In this document: positions 40,763 through 49,246 of the stretch, in pieces
Layout: every line of letters starts with the position of its first letter
Position numbering within the stretch: position 1 is the stretch's first letter
Origin: Pyramidobacter piscolens
Lineage (GTDB): Bacteria > Synergistota > Synergistia > Synergistales > Dethiosulfovibrionaceae
NCBI GenBank assembly: GCA_004558205.1
Contig: SFDM01000041.1
Coordinates: 1 to 50,184 of the forward strand
DNA: 50,184 nucleotides
Direction of reading: 5' to 3'
Position numbers and translations under genes: made by a program
Notes under the pieces: model-generated
Database searches by the model: none
What the model was told of the DNA's origin: nothing
What the model saw: only the letters and a program-made list of their open reading frames with translations

Positions 40763-41973
40763 CGCCCAGGCTGCTCATCTTCGGAGGGACCACCGAGGCC
40801 CGCCAGATTCTCGAGCGCGGCGTTCCCGCCCTGTGTTCCGTGGCAACAGCATACGGCGCGCAGCTTTTAAAGGGCCTGGAAAAGGCCGAAACGACGGTGG
40901 GGCGCCTGGACGCGGCGGCCATGGCAGACCTGATCCGCCGCCGCGGGATTACCCACGTGGCGGACGCCACCCACCCCTACGCCGCCGAAGTGACGAAGAA
41001 CATCCGGGAGGCCTGCGCCGAGACGGGCACACCGCTCGTGAGAGTGGCGCGCGGAAAGACGCCCATTCCCGACGGCGTGACCGTGGTCTCCACCCCCGCT
41101 GAGGCGGCGGAACTGCTGAATCAGCGCAGCGGTAAAGTTCTGCTGACCGTGGGCAGCAAGGAACTGGCTTGTTTCGCCGGCATCAGGGACGGCCGGGAAC
41201 GGCTCTACGCCAGGGTGCTTCCCCTTCCGGACGTGATAGAACAGTGCGCGCGGCTGGGATTCGACGCGGGGCACCTGATCGCCATGCAGGGCCCCTTCAG
41301 CGCGGCAATGAACGAGATGATGCTTGACATGACGGGCGCGTCGATCATCGTGACCAAGGACGGCGGCGCGGCGGGCGGTATGGAAGAAAAGCTCGAGGCC
41401 GCCCGCCGGAAGGGCGCGGAAGTTATCTTGATCGGCAGGCCCGGCGAATCAGGCCTTTCCGTGGAGGAGGCCCTTCTCTGGATCCGCAGGGAACTGGGGC
41501 TGCCCCGGCCGCCCCTCTTCCCGCTGCTGATCTCCCTTGAGGGGAAAAGGGCTCTTGTGATTGGCGGCGGGCCGGTCGCCCTGCGCCGGGCCATGACGCT
41601 GAAAAGCTGCGGCGCCGTGATCGAAGCCATCAGCCCAGAGTTCTGCGAAGGCTTCGGCGGGGAAGGTTTTGTTCTTACCCGCCGAGGATGGAAGCCTGAG
41701 GACCTTCCGTCGGCCGCGCTGATCGTGGCCGCCACGGACCAGCGGGAGGAAAACCATAAAATCGCCCTCGAGGCAAAGCGGCTGCACATTCCCGTCAGCG
41801 TCGCCGACGCCGCTGGGGAATGTTCTTTCTTCTTTCCGGCGCTGGTCGCCTGCGGCGAGGCGGCGGTCTCCGTCTCCACGGCGGGGCTCTCGCCGGCGCT
41901 GACGCGCCGCCTGGCCGACCGGCTGAGGGACCTGCTGCCCCAGCTGGTGGAGCAAGAGAGGCGGAAACTATGA
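40759..41973 (+). CDS. CbiJ-SirC fusion: cobalt-precorrin-6A reductase and precorrin-2 dehydrogenase
   Basis: 404 residues. Residues 1 to about 250 are CbiJ/CobK (LLIFGGTTEARQILERG; HVADATHPYAAEVTKNI; AMQGPFSAAMNEMML; IVTKDGG). A short linker (LGLPRPPLFPLL) leads to a Met8/CysG-N-type domain: GKRALVIGGGPVALRRAMTL, then ATDQREENHKIALEAKR and SVADAAGECSFFFPA. The second part oxidises precorrin-2 to sirohydrochlorin early in the pathway; the first reduces the ring late. Fusing two non-consecutive steps is unusual. The dehydrogenase part is about 145 residues, so it lacks most of the C-terminal helical segment of Met8/CysG and should not act as a chelatase. Overlaps hemC by four bases. Confidence 0.88.
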   Translation: MTPRLLIFGGTTEARQILERGVPALCSVATAYGAQLLKGLEKAETTVGRLDAAAMADLIRRRGITHVADATHPYAAEVTKNIREACAETGTPLVRVARGKTPIPDGVTVVSTPAEAAELLNQRSGKVLLTVGSKELACFAGIRDGRERLYARVLPLPDVIEQCARLGFDAGHLIAMQGPFSAAMNEMMLDMTGASIIVTKDGGAAGGMEEKLEAARRKGAEVILIGRPGESGLSVEEALLWIRRELGLPRPPLFPLLISLEGKRALVIGGGPVALRRAMTLKSCGAVIEAISPEFCEGFGGEGFVLTRRGWKPEDLPSAALIVAATDQREENHKIALEAKRLHIPVSVADAAGECSFFFPALVACGEAAVSVSTAGLSPALTRRLADRLRDLLPQLVEQERRKL

Positions 41974-42860
41974 GAACGCTGCGTTTCGGAAGCCGGAAAA
42001 GCCTTCTGGCCGTCGCCCAGACCCGCCTGGTGATGGAGGCCATTAAAAAAAGATATCCTGAAATCACGCTGGAACTGGTGACCATGGAGACCACGGGCGA
42101 CAGAAACATGAAGCCCTTCTCTGAAGCTTCGGACAAGTTCGGCATCAAGGGGCTGTTCACCCAGGAACTGGAAGAGGCGCTGCTTCAGGGAAAGATCGAC
42201 GTGGCCGTGCACAGCCTCAAGGACATGCCGGTGCACTTGAATCCCGATCTGCCGCTGGCGGCGTATTTCCACAGGGGCGACCCCCGGGACGCCCTCGTCC
42301 TCCCCGCTCCAGGAACGGAGCGGCGAGAAAAGGCCGCCGGCTGTTCGTCGGCCAGGCGGCGCATTCAGCTGCTGCGGCTGTTTCCCGGCTGGACTGTGGA
42401 GCCTCTGCGCGGCAACGTGGTCACCCGCCTCAAAAAGCTCGACGAGGGCCGTTACTCTGCTCTGGTCTTAGCGGCGGCGGGACTCTGCCGCCTCAGCCTT
42501 GAAAACAGGATCAGCCGCTGTTTTTCCGTCAGCGAGATGATACCGGCGCCGGGACAGGGCATACTGACCTGCCAGACCCGGGCCGACGCCGCCCGTGAAA
42601 GCTGGCTTGACGCGGTACGGGACAGCGAGGCCGCAGACTGCGCCGCGGCGGAACGCTCCTTCTCGGCCGCGCTGGGAGGCGGATGCGCCGCGCCCGTCGG
42701 AGCCTATGCGGAAATTTCGGGAACTGAAATGAAGCTGCGCGGCTTTTACGCCGACGAGCCCGCCGGAATCTGCGCCGCCGGCGTCCTGACGGGCTGCCGC
42801 GCGGAAGCCCGCCGGTTGGGAGAAGTACTGGCTTTGAAGTTGAAGAATGAGAGGCGATAA
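41970..42860 (+). CDS. hemC: Hydroxymethylbilane synthase (porphobilinogen deaminase)
   Basis: 296 residues. Joins four porphobilinogens. FGSRKSLLAVAQTRLVMEAI at the N-terminus, GLFTQELEEALLQGKIDVAVHSLKD (in two parts) with the catalytic Asp region, and LGGGCAAPVGAYA with the cysteine that carries the dipyrromethane cofactor. Wording is divergent: AGCSSARRRIQLLRL replaces the usual VGTSSLRRxAQL. The ATG at 41970 overlaps the previous stop; the open reading upstream to 41820 is inside the fusion gene. The next gene begins two bases after its stop. Confidence 0.92.
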   Translation: MRTLRFGSRKSLLAVAQTRLVMEAIKKRYPEITLELVTMETTGDRNMKPFSEASDKFGIKGLFTQELEEALLQGKIDVAVHSLKDMPVHLNPDLPLAAYFHRGDPRDALVLPAPGTERREKAAGCSSARRRIQLLRLFPGWTVEPLRGNVVTRLKKLDEGRYSALVLAAAGLCRLSLENRISRCFSVSEMIPAPGQGILTCQTRADAARESWLDAVRDSEAADCAAAERSFSAALGGGCAAPVGAYAEISGTEMKLRGFYADEPAGICAAGVLTGCRAEARRLGEVLALKLKNERR

Positions 42861-42862
42861 CC

Positions 42863-44317
42863 ATGGACGGAGGCAAGGTTTGGCTGGTCGGAGCAGGCCC
42901 GGGCGACCCCGGGCTGCTCACGTGCCGGGGCCGGGAAATACTTGACAGGGCGGACGCGGTGGTCTGCGACAGGCTGGTCGGCGACGGGATACTGGCGCTC
43001 GTCCCGTCCGGAGCTGAGGTCATCGACGTCGGCAAGGAAGGCGGCCGCCATCCCGTTCCTCAGAGAGAAATAGAAAAACTCCTCGTCGGCCTGGCTCAGG
43101 CCGGAAAGAACGTGGTACGCCTCAAAGGCGGCGATCCCTTTCTTTTTGGGCGCGGCGGCGAGGAAATCGAAGCGCTGCTGGCAGAGGGCATTCCCTACGA
43201 GGTGATTCCCGGCGTCACGTCGGCGTTCGCCGCCCCCGCGGCGGCAGGCATTCCCGTGACCCATCGGGGCCTGGCCAATTCGCTCCACGTCATCACGGCC
43301 CACACGAAGGAAGGCGGCCTCGCCGACGCCGACTACGCGGCGCTGGCGCGCCTCGGTGGAACGCTGCTGTTTCTCATGGGCGCCGCCGCAGTTCCCGAGA
43401 TATGCCGCGCTCTTCTTTCCCACGGTTTCAGCCCCAACACACCCGTAGCTGCCGTCGAGCGGGGCACTACGGCCCGCCAGCGGCGTGTCGAGGGAACTCT
43501 GGGAACCTTCGTGGACGTCGCCGCCAGAGAAGGCCTTCAATCCCCGGCGGTGATCGTGGTCGGCGAGACAGTCCGGCTCGGCGCGCGCTTCGACTGGAAA
43601 AAATGGCTGCCTCTTTCGGGACGCAAGGTGGTGGTCACCCGTCCGCGGCAGAGGCAGAGCCGCCTGTCGGAGATGCTGCGCGACCTAGGCGCGGAGGTGG
43701 TGGAGTTTCCCTGCATCGCCACGGAAACGCTGCGAGTCCCCCTGCCCTCCTTCGAGGGCTGCCGATGGATCGGCTTCACCAGCGCCGCCGGCGTGGAAAG
43801 TTTTTTTGAGCTCCTGGCGGAGCAGCGCCTGGACGTCCGCGCCATAGGTTCCGCCAAAATCGCCGCCATCGGCCCCGCCACCGCCGACACCCTGCGAAGC
43901 CGCGGGCTGGCGGCGGACCTGGTGCCCAAGGTCTACGACGGCGTCCATCTCGCCGCGGAACTGGCGGAAAGGGCTCAGGGCGGCCTCATCATGCTTTTCA
44001 GGGCCCAGGAAGGCTCACCGGAACTCACGGCGGAACTGAACGCGCGAGGCGCCCATTTTCAGGAGACTGCGCTGTACCGCACCGTCCTCGAAGGCCATTT
44101 TTTCACGCCCAGCCATGTGGACGCCGTCCTCTTTACCAGCGCTTCCACGGTGCGGGGCTTTATGAAAGCCTGTCCCGGCCTCACGTCCCCTCTGGCCTGC
44201 TGCATCGGGGCTCAAACCGCGGCGGAGGCGGCGAAAGCGGGCTTTGGAAACATCAGAATCGCCGAGAAGGCGACCCTGGAACATCTTATAAAAACGTTAA
44301 GGGATGAAGAAAAATGA
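42863..44317 (+). CDS. CobA-HemD fusion: uroporphyrinogen-III C-methyltransferase and uroporphyrinogen-III synthase
   Basis: 484 residues. The first 250 or so are the SAM-dependent methyltransferase: LVGAGPGDPGLLTCRGREIL, VRLKGGDPFLFGRGGEEIEA, IPGVTSAFAAPAAAGIPVTHRG (in parts). From about 255, GRKVVVTRPRQRQSRLSEML begins the HemD domain, with IGFTSAAGVESFFELL, AAIGPATADTLRSRGL and LFTSASTVRGF. The fusion closes the uroporphyrinogen III ring and methylates it to precorrin-2, steering it to corrinoids. Such fusions are known in clostridia and related anaerobes. It overlaps hemB by four bases. Confidence 0.94.
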   Translation: MDGGKVWLVGAGPGDPGLLTCRGREILDRADAVVCDRLVGDGILALVPSGAEVIDVGKEGGRHPVPQREIEKLLVGLAQAGKNVVRLKGGDPFLFGRGGEEIEALLAEGIPYEVIPGVTSAFAAPAAAGIPVTHRGLANSLHVITAHTKEGGLADADYAALARLGGTLLFLMGAAAVPEICRALLSHGFSPNTPVAAVERGTTARQRRVEGTLGTFVDVAAREGLQSPAVIVVGETVRLGARFDWKKWLPLSGRKVVVTRPRQRQSRLSEMLRDLGAEVVEFPCIATETLRVPLPSFEGCRWIGFTSAAGVESFFELLAEQRLDVRAIGSAKIAAIGPATADTLRSRGLAADLVPKVYDGVHLAAELAERAQGGLIMLFRAQEGSPELTAELNARGAHFQETALYRTVLEGHFFTPSHVDAVLFTSASTVRGFMKACPGLTSPLACCIGAQTAAEAAKAGFGNIRIAEKATLEHLIKTLRDEEK

Positions 44318-45288
44318 TTATCAGACCCAGAAGACTCAGACAAAACGGCCTTATCCGCAATTTAATCGCCGAGACCCGGCTCCAGCCCTCCATGCTGATC
44401 TACCCCATTTTCGTCCGCGAAGGCCAAAACATCGCCGAGGACATTCCAGCCATGCCGGGACAGAAGCGCTACAGTCCCGACCAGCTGCCCCGCGCCCTGG
44501 AAGAGGCCGCACGCTGCGGCGTCAGCTCCGTGCTCCTTTTCGGCATTCCCGCTCATAAGGACGAATGCGGAAGCCAGGCCTGGGCGGAAAACGGCGTAGT
44601 CCAACAGGCGCTGCGCGCCGGAAAGACCCGCTTTCCCAATCTCACATTCATGGCCGACCTCTGCCTTTGCGAATACACGTCCCACGGCCACTGCGGCCTT
44701 TTGAAAGGGCAGACCGTGGACAACGACTCCACGCTGGAGGTGCTGGCGAAGACGGCCCTTTCGCAGGCCCAGGCGGGCGCCGACGTGATCGCCCCTTCGG
44801 ACATGATGGACGGCCGGGTGGGCGCCGTCAGAAGCGCTCTGGATGCCGCTGGGCTGACAGACACCATCGTCTTTTCCTACGCCGTCAAATACGCTTCGGC
44901 TTTTTACGGGCCGTTCCGCGAAGCCGCCGGTTCCGCGCCGGCTTTCGGGGACCGGCGCAGCTACCAGATGGACCCGCGGAACGTCCGAGAAGCTCTGCGC
45001 GAAGCCGCCCTCGACGTCCAGGAGGGAGCCGACATGATCATGGTCAAGCCGGGCCTTCCCTATCTCGACGTCCTGCGGGCCGTGAAGGAACAGAGCCCCG
45101 TTCCCGTGGGCGCCTACTGCGTCAGCGGCGAATATTCCATGATGAAGGCCGCAGCGGCGCAGGGCTGGCTTGACGAGGAGAGAGTCGTCTCGGAATCGGC
45201 GATCTGCCTCGCCCGCGCCGGCGCCGACATGATCGTCACCTACTCGGCGCTGGACCTGGCGCGCTGGATGAAAGAGGGAAAACTCTGA
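44314..45288 (+). CDS. hemB: Porphobilinogen synthase (delta-aminolevulinate dehydratase)
   Basis: 324 residues. Condenses two aminolevulinates. The zinc site is the cysteine-rich type: MADLCLCEYTSHGHCG. The Schiff-base lysines are in FSYAVKYASAFYGPFR and MIMVKPGLPYLD. RRLRQNGLIRNLIAET near the N-terminus is standard. It overlaps the CobA-HemD gene by four bases and ends one base before hemL. Confidence 0.96.
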   Translation: MIIRPRRLRQNGLIRNLIAETRLQPSMLIYPIFVREGQNIAEDIPAMPGQKRYSPDQLPRALEEAARCGVSSVLLFGIPAHKDECGSQAWAENGVVQQALRAGKTRFPNLTFMADLCLCEYTSHGHCGLLKGQTVDNDSTLEVLAKTALSQAQAGADVIAPSDMMDGRVGAVRSALDAAGLTDTIVFSYAVKYASAFYGPFREAAGSAPAFGDRRSYQMDPRNVREALREAALDVQEGADMIMVKPGLPYLDVLRAVKEQSPVPVGAYCVSGEYSMMKAAAAQGWLDEERVVSESAICLARAGADMIVTYSALDLARWMKEGKL

Positions 45289-45289
45289 T

Positions 45290-46576
45290 ATGGACCGTTC
45301 GGAAAAGCTTTTCGCGCGGGCCGAAAAGGTCATCCCCGGCGGCGTCAACAGCCCAGTCAGGGCGTTCCGAAGCGTGGGCAGCGCGCCGCGCTTCCTCGAA
45401 AGAGGGCTTGGATCCCGCGTCTGGGACGCCGACGGCCGTCAGTATACGGACTACATCGGTTCCTGGGGGCCTCTGATCCTCGGGCACGCCTTCCCGCCCG
45501 TCGTCGCGGCCGTGAAGGAGGCCGCAGAACGGGGGACCAGCTTCGGGCTGCCCACGGAACTGGAAGTCGAAATGGCCGAGCTGGTCTGCTCCCTGATTCC
45601 CGGCCTGGATAAAGTGCGCATGGTCTCCTCGGGCACGGAAGCGGTGCTCAGCGCGCTCCGCCTGGCTCGGGGCTTCACCGGCCGCAGCCTGACCGTGAAG
45701 TTCGAGGGCTGTTATCACGGCCACGCGGACAGCATGCTCGTCAAGGCCGGATCGGGACTCGCCACGGCGGGACAGCCCGACAGCGCGGGCGTCTCCGCCA
45801 AGACGGCCTCGGAGACCCTGACCTGCCCCTATAACGATCTCGAAAGGCTTGAAAGCCTCTTCTCAGCCCGGGGGGACGATATCGCGGCGCTCATCGTGGA
45901 GCCAGTGGCGGCCAACATGGGCGTGGTCCCGCCTCACGATGGATTTCTCGGCGGCCTCCGGGAGCTGACCCGCCGATACGGCGCGGTGCTCATCTTCGAC
46001 GAGGTGATCACGGGATTCCGCCTGGGGCTGAGCGGCGCAGCGGGCTACTTCGGCGTTACGCCCGACCTGTGGACTTTCGGTAAAATCATCGGCGGCGGCC
46101 TCCCCGTCGGCGCCTATGGCGGCAGGAAGGACATCATGGACCGAGTCGCGCCTCTGGGCCCCGTATACCAGGCGGGAACCCTTTCGGGCAACCCTCTGGC
46201 TATGGCCGCGGGGCTGGCGGCGCTGAAAACCCTCCAGGAGCGCCCCCAGATCTATGAAGACCTGGAACGTCTGGGCAGCTCTCTAAGGGCGGGCTTAACC
46301 AGGGTCTTCGCCGACGTTGGAATTCCTGCACAGGTTCAGGGCATAGGCTCCCTCGCTACGGTGTTCTTCACCGGCCGGGAAGTGCGCTGTTACGACGACG
46401 CCCAGAGCTGCGACAGATCCCGTTACGCCCGGTATTTCAACGGGCTTTTGAGGCGTGGAATCCTCACGGCGCCGTCGCAGTTTGAGGCGCTTTTCCTCTC
46501 GGCGGCCCATAACGCGGACGACGTGGCCGCGTTCTTGAAATGCGCCGCCGAAACCGCCGGGGAAATCAGGGACTGA
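45290..46576 (+). CDS. hemL: Glutamate-1-semialdehyde 2,1-aminomutase
   Basis: 428 residues, family length. PLP-dependent transfer that makes 5-aminolevulinate from the HemA product. KVIPGGVNSPVRAFRSVG, MVSSGTEAVLSALRLARGFT, CYHGHADSMLVKAGSG and the PLP-lysine segment FGKIIGGGLPVGAYGG are all intact. Its presence with hemA shows the C5 route to tetrapyrroles. The next gene starts two bases after its stop. Confidence 0.96.
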   Translation: MDRSEKLFARAEKVIPGGVNSPVRAFRSVGSAPRFLERGLGSRVWDADGRQYTDYIGSWGPLILGHAFPPVVAAVKEAAERGTSFGLPTELEVEMAELVCSLIPGLDKVRMVSSGTEAVLSALRLARGFTGRSLTVKFEGCYHGHADSMLVKAGSGLATAGQPDSAGVSAKTASETLTCPYNDLERLESLFSARGDDIAALIVEPVAANMGVVPPHDGFLGGLRELTRRYGAVLIFDEVITGFRLGLSGAAGYFGVTPDLWTFGKIIGGGLPVGAYGGRKDIMDRVAPLGPVYQAGTLSGNPLAMAAGLAALKTLQERPQIYEDLERLGSSLRAGLTRVFADVGIPAQVQGIGSLATVFFTGREVRCYDDAQSCDRSRYARYFNGLLRRGILTAPSQFEALFLSAAHNADDVAAFLKCAAETAGEIRD

Positions 46577-46578
46577 CC

Positions 46579-47967
46579 ATGAAAGCCCTGTGCGGCACGC
46601 CGCGGATCGTGATCGCGGCCACCCAGAGCGGCTCGGGCAAGACGACGCTGACCTGCGGAATCCTGTCGGACCTGCGCCGAAAGGGCCTGAGGGTGCAGGC
46701 TTACAAGGCGGGCCCCGACTATATCGATCCAGGCTATCTGGGCCTCGCCAGCGGCCGGCCGGCTCACAATCTCGACACCTGGCTCATGGACGCGCCGGCT
46801 ATGAAGCGCCTTTTCGCGGAGACCGCCCAGGGGGCCGACCTGGCTGTGATAGAAGGCGTCATGGGGCTCTATGACGGCGGGAAATACGGCGTGAGCAGCA
46901 CGGCAGCGCTGGCGAAAGAGCTGAAGGCGCCGGTGGTGCTCGTGATCGACGCCAAGTCCATGGGAGACAGTGCCGCCGCGGTCGCCGTGGGGTTCAGGGA
47001 CTATGACCGGTCCGTGCCGTTCCGAGGCGTCATCCTGAACCGCCTGGGCTCCGAGAGTCACAGGCAGATCGTCTGCGAAGCCATGGAGCGGGTGAATATC
47101 CCCGTTCTGGGGACGTCGTTCCGCGATCCGCGCCTGACCCTTTCGGAGCGCCACCTGGGATTGATTCCGGCGGAGGAAAGAAGCGGCGGCTCCTTTGACG
47201 AGCTGGTTCAGACCGCCGCCCGGTCTGTGGATTTCGAGGCGCTGCTTTCCATCGCCGGCGAAGCCGGCCCGCTGGAATACGAGACGAGGGAACCCTTTCC
47301 GGCGCTCTCGCAGGCCGTCATCGGCGTCGCGCGGGACCAGGCCTTCTCGTTTTATTATCCAGAGAGCCTGGAGGAGCTGCGCCGGGCCGGGGCGGAAATC
47401 CTCTTCTTCAGCCCTCTGGACAGCGAAAAACTGCCGCCGGCCGATGGCCTGATCTTCGGCGGCGGTTTTCCCGAGATGTTCGCCTCCAGGCTCTCCGCAA
47501 ACGCCGCCATGAGGCGTCAGGTCGCGGACGCCGCCCGGCGCGGCATGCCCATCTACGCCGAATGCGGAGGCTACATGTACCTGACGGCAGGGCTGACGGA
47601 TTTTCAGGGAACCCGTTTCCCCATGGCGGGCTGCGTCCCCGGCGAGTGCGCCATGAACAGCCGCCTCCAGACCGTGGGCTACGTGGAAGCCACAGCCCTG
47701 AAGGACACGGTGCTCTGCCCCGGGGGAACGGTGCTCCGCGGCCACGAATTCCACTTTTCGTCAGTAACCTTCCCCGAATCGGAGCCACCCCGGGACTGGG
47801 CATTCCAGATCGTCAAAAAGCGCACGGGAGAAAGCTGCCGCGCCGGCTGCGCCTCCGAAAACCTTCTGGCCTCCTACCTGCATATCCACTTCGCGGGCAA
47901 CCCCGGCGCGGCGCGCCGTTTTGTCCAGCGCTGCGCTCAGTTTCACAGCTTGAAATCGCAGAAATAG
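46579..47967 (+). CDS. cbiA: Cobyrinate a,c-diamide synthase
   Basis: 462 residues. ATP- and glutamine-dependent amidation of cobyrinate at a and c. The synthetase domain starts VIAATQSGSGKTTLTCGIL with YKAGPDYIDPGYL. The class I glutaminase-like domain has LIFGGGFPEMFA and the nucleophile cysteine in IYAECGGYMYL. Last gene of the plus-strand operon. Later genes (cbiP, cbiB, cobU, cobS, cobT) are not in the window. Its TAG stop lies in the first arm of a long inverted repeat. Confidence 0.95.
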   Translation: MKALCGTPRIVIAATQSGSGKTTLTCGILSDLRRKGLRVQAYKAGPDYIDPGYLGLASGRPAHNLDTWLMDAPAMKRLFAETAQGADLAVIEGVMGLYDGGKYGVSSTAALAKELKAPVVLVIDAKSMGDSAAAVAVGFRDYDRSVPFRGVILNRLGSESHRQIVCEAMERVNIPVLGTSFRDPRLTLSERHLGLIPAEERSGGSFDELVQTAARSVDFEALLSIAGEAGPLEYETREPFPALSQAVIGVARDQAFSFYYPESLEELRRAGAEILFFSPLDSEKLPPADGLIFGGGFPEMFASRLSANAAMRRQVADAARRGMPIYAECGGYMYLTAGLTDFQGTRFPMAGCVPGECAMNSRLQTVGYVEATALKDTVLCPGGTVLRGHEFHFSSVTFPESEPPRDWAFQIVKKRTGESCRAGCASENLLASYLHIHFAGNPGAARRFVQRCAQFHSLKSQK

Positions 47968-48025
47968 AGAAAGGGCCTGGAATTCCCGCGGTAAAACCGC
48001 GGGAATTCCAGGCCCTTTCTCTATT
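47963..48025. terminator. Perfect 29-bp inverted repeat ending the cobalamin operon
   Basis: The arm at 47963-47991 (starting AATAGAGAAAGGGCCTGG) is the exact reverse complement of 47997-48025, separated by TAAAA. The first arm contains the cbiA stop codon. The outer T-rich end (CCCTTTCTCTATT on the plus strand, and the equivalent on the minus strand) gives a plausible bidirectional terminator between cbiA and the convergent rpiR gene. It is far longer than needed for that role. Confidence 0.75.
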
Positions 48026-48152
48026 CAAATGGACATGAATTGTCGTTTCCATGCTTGAAAGTCCCAATCAAAAGACCGGAACGCAAAGAACACGCCGTGA
48101 ATCGCAGGGCACATCTCAATGACGTTGAGCGAGCGGCGCCGTTCAACTTCGA

Positions 48153-49025
48153 TCAATATCTCAGCGCGAATACGGGATGGTAAATTCTCTCGTCGTGCAG
48201 GCAGCGGCTCTGGTCTTCCAAGGCTTTCATGGCCTGTTCGCCCAGGTCGACGGAAAGCCGCGACGAGAGGATATGGATCAGGAACAGCGGGCCGACCAGG
48301 CTGCTGCCGAAGGTAGGGCTGTTGTCGCTGATAAAGAAGGACAGGTCGGCGTAATGGCAGATGGGAGCGGCCGGGCTGTCGGTCATGGTGACCACCTTCG
48401 CGCCCTGCTGATGGGCCTTTTCGACAGCCTCCGTCAGCAGCACCGCGTAGCTGGGCAGGTCGATGGCGATCACCAGGTCGCCCTCTTTGACGCTGCGAAC
48501 CTGCTCGACCAGCGTCAGGCAGCCCGAACCGGGGAACATCTGATGGGCGCTGAGACCCAGTTCTCTCAGGCGGCTGTGAAGGCACGAAGCCATCATGGCC
48601 GAAATGCTCCAACCGGCGCAGTAGATGTTGCGGGCGTTCCTGACCAGGTCGCAGAAGGTCCTGATGTCTTCGATGCGAAGACGGTTCCACGTGTCTTCCA
48701 GGTTCGCGTGCTCCATCTGGCGGATGCGTTCCGACAGGTCGCCCTCCTCGCTCATGGCCCGGGCGAGCATGGCCGCGGGGTTGACCTGCTCAAGCACCGA
48801 CTCCTTGAGAGCGTCCTTCAGGTCGGCGTAGCCCTCAAAACCGAGCATGCGCGCCACTCGCACCAGCTGTGCCTTCGATACGTTCAGCTCGTCGGCCACG
48901 TCGCCGATGGACACAAAAGCCGCTTCTCTCATATGAGTCAGCAGGTATTCCACGACGCGGCGCGCCTTGTTGGGCATCGCGTCAAGATTGCTCCGAAGAA
49001 GATCCTGTAATTTGTTTGATTCCAT
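48153..49025 (-). CDS. MurR/RpiR-family transcriptional regulator
   Basis: 290 residues from the ATG at 49025. The N-terminal HTH_6 domain has PNKARRVVEYLLTHMREAAF and IGDVADELNVSKAQLVRVAR. The C-terminal SIS sugar-phosphate-binding domain shows NIYCAGWSISAMMASCLHSRL and GDLVIAIDLPSYAVLL. A GTG at 49034 is in frame, but GAGG sits eight bases before 49025. Divergent from the riboflavin transporter gene and convergent with cbiA. No sugar gene is near to suggest its ligand. Confidence 0.88.
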   Translation of the reverse strand: MESNKLQDLLRSNLDAMPNKARRVVEYLLTHMREAAFVSIGDVADELNVSKAQLVRVARMLGFEGYADLKDALKESVLEQVNPAAMLARAMSEEGDLSERIRQMEHANLEDTWNRLRIEDIRTFCDLVRNARNIYCAGWSISAMMASCLHSRLRELGLSAHQMFPGSGCLTLVEQVRSVKEGDLVIAIDLPSYAVLLTEAVEKAHQQGAKVVTMTDSPAAPICHYADLSFFISDNSPTFGSSLVGPLFLIHILSSRLSVDLGEQAMKALEDQSRCLHDERIYHPVFALRY

Positions 49026-49060
49026 AGGGGACACCTCTTGATCTCAATAAACTAAAGTAC

Positions 49061-49089
49061 ATCTTACAGGAAAAAAGACGCTTCGTCAA
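49061..49089 (-). promoter_or_regulatory. Promoter of the RpiR-family gene
   Basis: On the minus strand TTGACG (49089-49084), 17 bases, TAAGAT (49066-49061). The leader would be about 30 nt. Confidence 0.7.
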
Positions 49090-49152
49090 TGCTAAGAGGC
49101 ACATTCCTAAGTAAAATCATTCGCTCCAAGCCCTGGAAGCAGAGAGGAAATG

Positions 49153-49161
49153 TGGTACACT
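49153..49161 (+). promoter_or_regulatory. Extended -10 promoter of the riboflavin transporter gene
   Basis: TGGTACACT at 49153-49161 is an extended -10; the -35 position (CTGGAA, 49133-49138) is poor. The leader holds a GCCGGC inverted repeat but no FMN aptamer. Confidence 0.5.
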
Positions 49162-49246
49162 GACAGGGCCGGCAGAAGCCCTCTCGCCTCTTCGCCGGCG
49201 CAACTCTGGCTTTTTTAAAGGCATCTTCGAAGGAGACCGATACACA

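Noticed and set aside
49162..49246. FMN riboswitch before ribU
   Set aside because: The leader is short and lacks the FMN aptamer core; only a simple GCCGGC inverted repeat is visible.
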